Below are positions 57,188 to 64,000 of a stretch of DNA of 64,000 nucleotides, piece after piece; the first letter of the stretch is position 1, and every line of letters starts with the position of its first letter. The DNA comes from Lepas anatifera (lineage: Eukaryota > Arthropoda > Thecostraca > Lepadidae): contig JAOTON010001258.1 in NCBI GenBank assembly GCA_034440635.1, positions 124,001-188,000 on the forward strand, given 5' to 3'. The notes under the pieces were generated by a model. The model was not told where the DNA came from. It searched no databases and was given only the letters and a program-made list of their open reading frames with translations. Both the position numbers and the translations under genes were made by a program.

Positions 57188-57748
57188 CTACTGTTTAGGT
57201 TGGAGCCGGTACTCGTCGTAGTTATATTCCCGGAAGGGCACGTGGTAGCTGATGGTGCCCAGCTGGCGAGCTTTGTACATGGCCGTTTGCAGCTTCAGCT
57301 GCTGTACGCGACACAGGCCGGTACGCGAGGTCTTCAGCAACTCTCCGTTGAACTCCGAAACAAACTGGTTGAGAAGGCGTGTGTTGCTGTAGTGCAGCAG
57401 CAGCAGCTCGTCCCGGCAGATGGGACAGGGGCTGCCGGTGGTGATTCGGCCGCCGCGTATGCAGGTGCGCCGGGTGCGTCGCGGCGGGATGTGTCCCTTG
57501 TGGTTGGCTCGGTAGTGCAGCCAGACCGGCCCTTGGCCGTAGGTGGCCCGGTAGGCTGCGCTCTCCATGTAAGCCAGACTGGTCTCCACTGACACTGGCG
57601 CGCGCCGGTCTTTGGCGACGGAGCGCAGCTGCTGCCCACTAGCGGCTGAGGCGTTGTCCCGCAGTGCAGTAGTCGAGCAGCGCAGGCCCGCCACCATCAC
57701 ACCAGCAGGGCACCACGCTCCGGCAATCGCACGCACCAGAGACTGCAT
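57188..57748 (-). CDS. MRPS18B: Mitochondrial ribosomal protein S18b (mS40)
   Basis: A 186-residue subunit of the small mitochondrial ribosome. The first 50 residues or so are basic and Ala/Ser-rich (MQSLVRAIAGAWCPAG), consistent with a mitochondrial presequence. The conserved core follows: AAYRATYGQGPVWLHYRANH (65-83), PPRRTRRTCIRGGRITTG (88-105), SPCPICRDELLLLHYSN (106-122), LLNQFVSEFNGELLKTSRTG (125-144), LC then QQLKLQTAMYKARQLG (149-164) and YHVPFREYNYDEY (168-180). Cys96, Cys108, Cys111 and Cys146 fit the zinc-binding set of S18-type proteins. It is intact from ATG (57746-57748) to TAG without an intron, which is either a true single-exon gene or an unbroken retrocopy. Neighbours are transposons only. 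Confidence 0.88.
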   Translation of the reverse strand: MQSLVRAIAGAWCPAGVMVAGLRCSTTALRDNASAASGQQLRSVAKDRRAPVSVETSLAYMESAAYRATYGQGPVWLHYRANHKGHIPPRRTRRTCIRGGRITTGSPCPICRDELLLLHYSNTRLLNQFVSEFNGELLKTSRTGLCRVQQLKLQTAMYKARQLGTISYHVPFREYNYDEYRLQPKQ

Positions 57749-58078
57749 TTCTGCTCAGCGGATGACAGGAGCGCCACGGCCTTTTGACAGAAGTGTCGGA
57801 CAGAACGGTATGGCAAAACCGGGGTACCACTCCGATGCTCAACTTGGAGATCTCCCGTCTATCTCGGCTTCTCCCATCTGAACCATGCTGAAAAGGACAG
57901 CAGCGTCAGACCATCTCTTTGTTTTCCACATTCTCTTAAAAATACTATTGCTTGCATCAGATATTTATATCTCATCCCTAATCTTAAGCTTTTGGTAACA
58001 AATTTTTAAATTCCATTATACGTCTTTAAAAATCCCGCCGCACTCGTTCTGACAGACAAAAGGTCTACCTCACAAGAG
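57749..58078. other. MRPS18B upstream region
   Basis: No gene seen. There is no obvious TATA box close to the start, though one is not required for a housekeeping gene. The promoter of the minus-strand gene would lie here. Confidence 0.4.
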
Positions 58079-58405
58079 GTTATTTAACACGCGCCCCGCT
58101 GGAGGGGGCGAAATTCGCCCCCCTCCCAGTTTTCCCCAGATAACTCAAAAACGAAGAGACGCAGAACAACGAAACTTACGGTACCTTATCCCTGATCAAT
58201 TTTACACATCTGATCAAATTTTTGAGTTAAGGTCATGTCAGGTCAGCGAGCTATTCAAGGTCAAGTGACCCGACCTCAAAAACTAAAATCACGAGTTTGA
58301 AGCGGCGCCCAGGGAACATCAGCGAACCGATCAGTTTGAAACTTCCACAAAAGGCCATTAGGGTCTACAAATCTAATAACTCGGAATTTTGATACTGTAC
58401 TTTTG
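58079..58405 (-). mobile_element. AGGTCA-rich element, partial inverted copy of 44700-45480
   Basis: Starts TTTAACACGCGCCCCGCTGG then GAGGGGGCGAAATTCGCCCC. It shares ATAACTCAAAAACGAAGAGA-like, AGGTCAAGTGACCCGACCTC and GAAGCGGCGCCCAGGGAACA blocks, inverted, with 45150-45480. It is broken off near 58405. Confidence 0.7.
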
Positions 58406-58954
58406 ATATTGTACTCGGAATTTTGTGGGACTTTTTGGTTCCACTGTCCCGGCACCGGGACCCAATCTCGTCCTCACCTGGTAGGTTTCCTCACCATCCG
58501 GTCTCTCCTGGAGGGGGCGAGATCGGGACAGCAAAGGAAACCCGCGTCGAATAGAGACGCGCCAACCCCTTGGAGCAGTGACAATGAAATTAGAGACACG
58601 AGCGAATGGGCAATAGGGGCTGGGGACGGTGCGTCTGCGTGAATGTTGAATCATGTAGTTTGAACCAGTGGGATCATAGATTCGCTGCTAATAGAATATT
58701 ATGTCAATTTCCTATAATCGACAAGTTCGAGGAGAACGGCACAAACTGGAACCGAAACCAGAAAATAAACTAGCCAAGATAATCAGCAAAGTGAGAGGAA
58801 ACCCCGTGTGAAGAGAGACATGACTCACGGAAAAAATTAGGATGAAGGGTGGTGGGCATAACTGATTGAAGGGAATCCCCTGGCGCTTATGACCCACCCT
58901 TGCTTGTAAAGGATGGGCGCATACCAGGGGGTGGTGAGGATGGTTGGTGGAGGG
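58406..58954. other. Unassigned sequence
   Basis: Nothing recognised. Confidence 0.4.
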
Positions 58955-59950
58955 GATTCAAGATGTTTCCATGCTTTTGTATGGATAGTATTCGAAAAGT
59001 CTGTCCCCTAGAGCCTCCGCCAATGAGCTCTTAAACCCTGAAAGGGTAGATGATCCGACAACATGACCTGGCAGGGCATTCCAAGCTCCAACCGTGCGGC
59101 ATGTGAAGAAGCGGGCCCTAGCATCAATCTGACTTCTGGCGACGTTGATCTTGAACCTATGACCTCGGGTTATGCTGTCAGTGTTCAGGTCCAAAGGTCA
59201 GTTGGCCGTACAACACCTTGTCCATGAAATATTTTCCAACACATTATCATATCTGCTCCGAGAAAGCGAACCTTCACTGAGTACAGATCCAGGGATCTTA
59301 GACGTTCACCATAGTCCTGATACTGGAGGTCAGTGATGTTGCGGGTCCAGAGCCTTTGTACAGCTTCTAGTCTCTTAATGTCCTGCACATAACCGGTGTT
59401 CAATACAGCTGATGCGTACTCAATGATGGGTCTAATATGGGTCCTCAATATGTTCAGCATGAAATCAGGTGCTCTACAGACTGTCGATTTCAGGAAGTTG
59501 TGAGCGATACCACCGGCCTTTCTAACAGTGAACCTAGCGTGTTCATGAAACTTTAGAGTGCTGTCAATTGTAGCTCCTAGATCGACCTGTAAAGAGGAGC
59601 ATGGAATCGGATACCCTTCCAGTCTGCAGTCTGAACTATCGTCCACGTGGTACCTCCGCTGAAACCGCAACACTGCACACTTCCTGAGGTTCATGCGCAG
59701 ACCCCATGAATCTGCTGTCAAGTGTAGTTTATGTCTTCCTGGAGCTTTAAGGTGCGCGTCTGGAGTGGCCCCTCAGAGTCAAGACACATATAGATTTTGA
59801 GGTCGTCAGCAAATATCTTGTATTTACAAGAGAGGTTAATCGCAACATGGTTTACGTAAATCCGAATTGCAGCTTTCATCCTGACAGGACGAAAGCCGAA
59901 ACCAAAGGCTAAATGCCGGGACCATGCTGGGACCAGAATCTCTCACCTTA
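58955..59950 (-). pseudogene. LINE fragment: RT palm to C-terminus
   Basis: Minus strand: IYVNHVAINLSCKYKIFADD (FADD near 59802-59813), then after a shift SWGLRMNLRKCAVLRFQRR, SSLQVDLGATIDSTLKFHEH, ILRTHIRPIIEYASAVLNTG and IKRLEAVQRLWTRNI. In the last frame (58958-59194) comes ITRGHRFKINVARSQIDARA then FFTCRTVGAWNALPGHVV. The TRGH...RFFTCRTVGAWNALP ending is typical of LINEs without RNase H. Two frame changes are seen. A small upstream part to about 60130 may also belong. Confidence 0.85.
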
Positions 59951-61127
59951 TGAGGTTCCCTGCTTGGCTGGGGTTGTCAGAAAGGCTTTCAGGATCAGAG
60001 AGGAAACCAGGATAACATAAGACGCTCCATGTCACGAGAGACATGCTCTGACTGGAATTATGCGTGCGCACTTTGACAGACAATAGATTGACAGGTAAGG
60101 CTAGTACCCACGCTTTGTATCTCTCAGACATGTAGCATTAGACCGTTCCTTAGAAAACAAAAATTCAAATTTTGAAATGGGCACGGTAGTTTCTGGTTAT
60201 TCATCGTATGTTGATGTCTAGTGCAAAAAGTCACCCAGATCTGACAACTTTTCACGCTGGCTTTTTCCCCTACTTTTTTCATGCATATACCCTATGGCGT
60301 CTTGCGAGCGGGCACGGAGGGCGGCCACTAACTACTTCTGCCAACTGCGAAATGATGAGGCTGCAAGCACTACGCTAGAATCACAATGTTTGCTACGTAA
60401 GATAATTCCTATTGCTACTTTTTATAGCTCCGCTGGCCTTTTGGCTGACTTAAATTTCGTATCAAACCTACAAAATTAGTTAAACCTAACTACGTTGTGG
60501 CTGGGGGGTCATAATTATGATAAAGATGGGAGCTTAGTTTTTACTGTGCTTGTTGACAGAAAATAAGGCAACCAAAACACCTAAAAAAACACCTTTAGCA
60601 GCTGTTAGGTTCGTTTTACATTGTGAAAACTTGACCTTACTCATATTTTTATGTGCAATTTTGGCCATTTTAACTTCATTTTCGTGGAAAAAGCTAGTTG
60701 GTGAAGACAATGAGGGTATTTTATGTTAACGTCATATCTTTCCCTCACAAAATTATCGGCGCAGGTTCTGCCAGCACAGTAGGATGCTGTTGAAGCTATG
60801 GGCACATCTTCGCTTCACTCTTGCTAAACTTCCCGTCCCTGTTAGTCCTGCGTTTCTTCCGATGATCAGCCACGACAGTCAATGTGTTCTGGAGACCAGA
60901 TTCCGTCCCGGCGCGCTTCCTATGAAATCCTTGGCGAGTCTCGCCGTTCTCTCGGGTGGATCACAGTCATACCAGCCGATCAAACTGCAAGCTCTGAAAT
61001 AAGAGCCAGCTCTCCGGTCCTTTGAAGCTTGCCAGACTCGGTCTGCTGCCACCCTCAGGCCAAAGAGTGCTGTCGTTAAAAAACCTGGGCCAGGGATGGT
61101 GGTTTTACGTTCATGACAAAACGTGAA
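59951..61127. other. Unassigned sequence
   Basis: 59951-60130 may be decayed LINE sequence. The rest shows no gene, RNA or repeat that I recognise. Confidence 0.4.
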
Positions 61128-61404
61128 CGTGAACGTGATATTATGTGATACGAGTTTCAATCGGACAAGTTTACATTGTTCGAGTTTTGACTTATGATAT
61201 CTTAAACTTTTTTGAGGTGAGGTCACCTGACCTGCACTGGTGACTTGAGCTGAGATGACCTAACCGTGCAATTTTGAATAAAGTTGTAAAAATGATCAGG
61301 TACAAGGTATACTCGGAATGGCGGCGCTGCGCTCCGCCGTTTTTATTCTGTCTCCAACAAAAACACATGGGGGCGGGTACCTACCCTCGTCAATGCGCGT
61401 GTTG
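61128..61404 (+). mobile_element. 3' end of a TTAA/AGGTCA-rich element
   Basis: Matches the right third of 46393-47233: ATTATGTGATACGAGTTTCA, GAGGTCACCTGACCTGCACT, AAAGTTGTAAAAATGATCAG, a hairpin with GGCGG/CCGCC arms near 61320, then GGGCGGGTACC and TCAATGCGCGTGTTGA. The final TTAA is mutated to TTGA. Confidence 0.75.
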
Positions 61405-61777
61405 AACATCCCCTTGAACTCGGTTCCTCGAAGAAGCAAAAAAACACACGTGTTGTAGGTTGAAACATATTATTCATTTGCATGTCAGTGGTGCCTCGGG
61501 CGGAGGGTTCGAGGCGGGGTGACCTAGTCAGAGGTCACACCACCGCTGTGCTCGCCCTGATTGGCTGGCCGCCGGTCACCTGACTGGGCGGTGACGGGGA
61601 GTCGCTGCGAGGGTGGAACCGGCGGGGAGTTGGAACGAGAGCGCGGTGTCAAGAGGATTAGGCTGTTGTGCGAGAGTTAATACATCAAATGTGGATCTAA
61701 GTTGGACTCTTGGCTGTGAGGTCGGACTCATAAGTGAACTTACGAAAGTGGTTGCAGCGGTTCCTCACAGCAAGAAT
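61405..61777 (+). other. Probable 5' LTR/leader of the LTR retrotransposon
   Basis: GC-rich, non-coding and directly upstream of gag. A TGTTGTAGG start near 61451 and TGGTTGCAGCGG near 61749 are candidates for LTR start and primer-binding site. No second LTR is in the window to compare, so the limits are guesses. Confidence 0.35.
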
Positions 61778-62537
61778 ATGTCCGACATTAATTTAGAAAA
61801 TTTTCTGGATCATCTTATAGAGAGTGGGAAAACTGGTTTGATGATTACAAGCTGTTCGCCGAGCTGAAGAAGTGGTCTGCTGATAAGAAGGTGAGCTTTC
61901 TCAGATTCTTTGTCTCGGGAAATGTAAAGGAGGCGCTCCGCCAGGAAAGTTACGATTTCTGGAACAAGCCGATGAGGCCATCAAACGAGTCCTGGGTGGC
62001 CCTCCAGACCAGCTATCGGCAGCTCGTTGCTTAGACTCTGAGCAGTACCGTGGCGACATTCAGGATTATTTAATACGCGCGCAGGCCGGAGTTCGTCTTG
62101 CATATGCACACCTGAATGAGAGTGCGCGAAACGATGTCGTGCTTTTGCACCTTCAGCGAGCTCTCCCGGATGAATACGGCAAAGAAATTACCAGACTGGA
62201 ATGCAAAACCCTAGAATCAGCCGTGAAAGTCGTATCCGCCAATGAGCGAGCCGACAGTCTTTATGGCACCAAGACAGGGCATTTATGCCGTGTGTCACAA
62301 TCACCTGATAAGACTCAGCAGAGTAGGGTGCAGCCAGACCGAAGATTGTGTTTCGTCTGCGGCTTGGTTGGACATTTCAGGCGGACTTGTCCGTTTAAAA
62401 ATGATTTGTGTGGCACCTGTGGAAGACGTGGACATCTGGGCCAAGTCTGCCGGAGCCAGTCGGGAAACGACAGCAGGTTCGTGGGAGCACGGGGCGCCCA
62501 GGGGCCTGCGACGAGATTTCAGCCCCACACTCAGTAA
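61778..62537 (+). pseudogene. Gag polyprotein, two zinc knuckles, frameshifted
   Basis: Gag packages the element RNA. The likely start is ATG at 61778 (MSDINLENFLDHL). The reading frame then moves twice. From about 61825 a tryptophan-rich block (WFDDYKLFAELKKWSADKK) is in the next frame. From about 61959 it is in a third, which runs through GDIQDYLIRAQAGVRLAYAH to two CCHC knuckles, CFVCGLVGHFRRTC (62349-62390) and CGTCGRRGHLGQVC (62409-62450). That frame ends at TAA 62535-62537. The two shifts imply decay or sequence errors. A 132-codon open part (62139-62537) is the most visible remnant. Confidence 0.8.
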
Positions 62538-64000
62538 CTGAAGCGTTGTCCTCGATGTATGAGATCACATCGTCGCTGCCGCCGCCAGGGGGGCTTGCAG
62601 CCGTCATCGCTGCCGCCGCCAGGGGGCTTGCAGCCGTCATCGCTACCGCCGCCGGGAGGCCTGCAGCCGTCATCGCTGCCGTCGCCAGGTGGCTTGCAGC
62701 CACCGCTGCCGCCGCCAGGGGACTTGCAGCCTTCGATGCCGTCGCCAGGTGACTTGCAGCCATCGCTGCCGTCGCCAGGTGGCTTGCAGCCATCGCTGCC
62801 GCCGCCAGGGGACTTGCAGCTTTCGGTGCCGTCGCCAGGTGACTTGCAGCCATCGCCGCCGCCGTCAGAGGGCTTGCAGCCGTCACCGCTGCCGCCACCG
62901 GGTGGCCTGCAGCCGTCATCGCTGCCGCCACCAAGTGGCCTGCAGCCGTCAGCACTGTGCTCGCTGGGAGGCCTGCAGCCGTTGCTGCTGCCGCCGGGAG
63001 GCCTGCAGCCGTCATCGCTGCCGCCGCTGGGAGGCCTGCAGCCGTCATCGCTGCCGCCGCCGGGAGGTCTGCGGCCGTCATTGCTGCCGCCACCGGGTGG
63101 CCTGCAGTCATCATCGCTGCCGTCGGCAGGTGGCCTGGAGACACCACCGCCGCTGTGTGGCCTGGAGTCGCTGCCGCAGGGTCGCCTGGAGCCGCAATCG
63201 CCACCGCCAGGCGGCCTGCGTCCGTCTCTGCCGCCGGGAAGCCTGCGTCCGTCATCGCTGCCGCTGCCGGGAGCCCTGCAGCCGTTGCTGCCGCCGCCAG
63301 GGGGCTTGCAGCTGTCATCGCTGCCGCTACCAGGTGGCCTGCAGCCGTCGTTTCCGCCACCGGGTGGTTTACCGCCGTCGCTGCAGCCGCCAGGTGGCCT
63401 GCAGCCGTCGCTTCCGCCGCCGGGAGGCCTGCAGCCGTCATCGCTGCCGCCACCAGGTGGCCTGCAGCCGTCGTTTCTGCCGCCGGGCGGTTTGCAGCCG
63501 TCGCTGCAGCCGCCAGGTGGCCTGCAGCCGTCATCGCTGCCGCCAGGCGGGCTGCGTCCGTCTCTGCCACCGGGCGGCCTGCAGCCGGCGGGGCCAGCAC
63601 AGCTGGAAGACGATATACCACTCTCGCTTGGCTCTCTGTCGACGAGTTCACCGGCTCATTTGCTGCCTGTAGGACCTGGTACCCAGCCGGCGGGAAATTC
63701 ATCCCACACCTCGATACGTCAGCCGGTGCCCCAGCCGGGTGGCCGGTATACGCCGATTATAGTCGGTGGTCGTCGCATCTCGGCGATGGTGGACAGCGGA
63801 GCGGACGAGGTCGTCATCCGTCGCGACTGTCTGCCCTCTGATGTTCGCCTGGAGCCTCTGGACAAGTCACTTAGCCTGGCCGACGGTGGGCCTTGTCTTC
63901 ACATAATCGGTAAGGCCAGAGTGCAGATAACCTTGGGACACCAGGTGAATCATGTTCACTGTTACGTGGCCAGTAAGCTGTTTGATCAATGTTTGTTGGG
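62538..64000 (+). CDS. Pro/Pol start: proline-rich repeat domain and aspartic protease (open to window end)
   Basis: The same frame as the end of Gag continues after a single TAA and has no stop for at least 487 codons. The first Met is at 62559, but a fusion with Gag by readthrough is as likely. About residues 10-350 are tandem 9-11-residue units of the type GLQPSSLPPPG. Then come PLSLGSLSTSSPAHLLPVG, RYTPIIVGGRRISAMVDSGA (catalytic DSGA at 63792-63803) and DEVVIRRDCL, with LHIIGKARVQITLG further on. The latter are retropepsin features, as in Gypsy Pol. The protease appears intact. Long frames in the other two plus frames and on the minus strand arise because the 33-bp DNA unit has no stops. 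Confidence 0.8.
   Translation, partial: MKRCPRCMRSHRRCRRQGGLQPSSLPPPGGLQPSSLPPPGGLQPSSLPSPGGLQPPLPPPGDLQPSMPSPGDLQPSLPSPGGLQPSLPPPGDLQLSVPSPGDLQPSPPPSEGLQPSPLPPPGGLQPSSLPPPSGLQPSALCSLGGLQPLLLPPGGLQPSSLPPLGGLQPSSLPPPGGLRPSLLPPPGGLQSSSLPSAGGLETPPPLCGLESLPQGRLEPQSPPPGGLRPSLPPGSLRPSSLPLPGALQPLLPPPGGLQLSSLPLPGGLQPSFPPPGGLPPSLQPPGGLQPSLPPPGGLQPSSLPPPGGLQPSFLPPGGLQPSLQPPGGLQPSSLPPGGLRPSLPPGGLQPAGPAQLEDDIPLSLGSLSTSSPAHLLPVGPGTQPAGNSSHTSIRQPVPQPGGRYTPIIVGGRRISAMVDSGADEVVIRRDCLPSDVRLEPLDKSLSLADGGPCLHIIGKARVQITLGHQVNHVHCYVASKLFDQCLL
62592..63593 (+). repeat. 33-bp coding minisatellite, about 30 units
   Basis: The unit GGCCTGCAGCCGTCATCGCT then GCCGCCGCCGGGA is 33 bp, with 30- and 27-bp variants; every length change is a multiple of three. 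Variation is mostly at CCG/TCG/CCA and GGT/GGA/GGG positions. Confidence 0.95.

Larger units (their letters stand above)
61451..64000 (+). mobile_element. LTR retrotransposon, Gypsy-like, 5' part (continues past window)
   Basis: Gag with two CCHC knuckles is followed by a proline-rich repeat and an aspartic protease, in the order usual for Gypsy-like elements. Reverse transcriptase and integrase would lie beyond 64000. The left limit is uncertain. Confidence 0.75.

Noticed and set aside
62395..63702. 435-codon alanine-rich minus frame over the 33-bp repeat
   Set aside because: It is the antisense of the Gag-Pro repeat; openness follows from a stop-free unit whose length is a multiple of three.
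62689..63841. Long plus frames rich in Cys/Arg (62689-63672) and Ala (62957-63841)
   Set aside because: They are alternative frames of the same repeat. The frame shared with the zinc knuckles and the DSGA protease is the real one.

Overview
The window looks like repeat-dense nuclear DNA from an invertebrate animal, most likely an arthropod or other ecdysozoan, possibly an aquatic crustacean. Supporting signs are a spliced terminal exon, several clades of non-LTR retrotransposons, tRNA-derived SINEs, long satellites, and an AGPS C-terminus ending in SKL. That ending fits lineages that replaced the PTS2 peroxisomal import route with PTS1. The species cannot be named from sequence alone. Almost all listed open reading frames are chance frames or frames through repeats.

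Host coding sequence is sparse. I can support (1) the last exon of alkyldihydroxyacetonephosphate synthase (AGPS) at 9488-9585 (+), directly downstream of a 47-bp satellite of about 45 copies in its last intron; (2) an intact single-exon mitochondrial ribosomal protein S18b gene at 57188-57748 (-); (3) a broken alpha-tubulin copy at 29395-30372 (-); and (4) a broken member of an uncharacterised invertebrate gene family at 12230-13745 (-), split by a hAT-type MITE.

Layout: 1-7.3 kb is mostly unassigned, with a tRNA-derived SINE. 7.3-10 kb is the satellite, AGPS exon and a minisatellite. 10.2-15.4 kb holds large inverted repeats around the broken gene. 15.8-17.4 kb has a 63-bp array and a 20-bp array. 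18-23.2 kb has repeats rich in AGGTCA hexamers plus a 45-bp satellite. 25.5-28.7 kb has 275-bp and 228-bp tandem repeats. 31.6-34.5 kb, 40.2-44.6 kb and 56.1-56.8 kb are hAT-like non-autonomous elements whose interiors have expanded into GC-rich minisatellites. 35.4-36.9 and 39.4-40.2 kb are decayed LINE pieces. 47.9-55.5 kb is a cluster of three LINE copies: one 3' fragment meets a large minus-strand I-group element tail to tail, and that element lies head to head with a plus-strand CR1/Jockey-group element carrying a 2A-like peptide. 59-60 kb is another LINE piece.

From about 61.4 kb to the window end is the 5' part of an LTR retrotransposon: Gag with two zinc knuckles, an in-frame stop, then an open frame of at least 487 codons. 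That frame consists of about thirty copies of an 11-residue proline-rich repeat followed by an aspartic protease.

The items most worth a second look are the repeat-expanded Gag-Pro linker, the 2A-bearing LINE, the AGPS exon with SKL and the abutting satellite, and the family of TTAA-bounded elements packed with nuclear-receptor-type AGGTCA half-sites.
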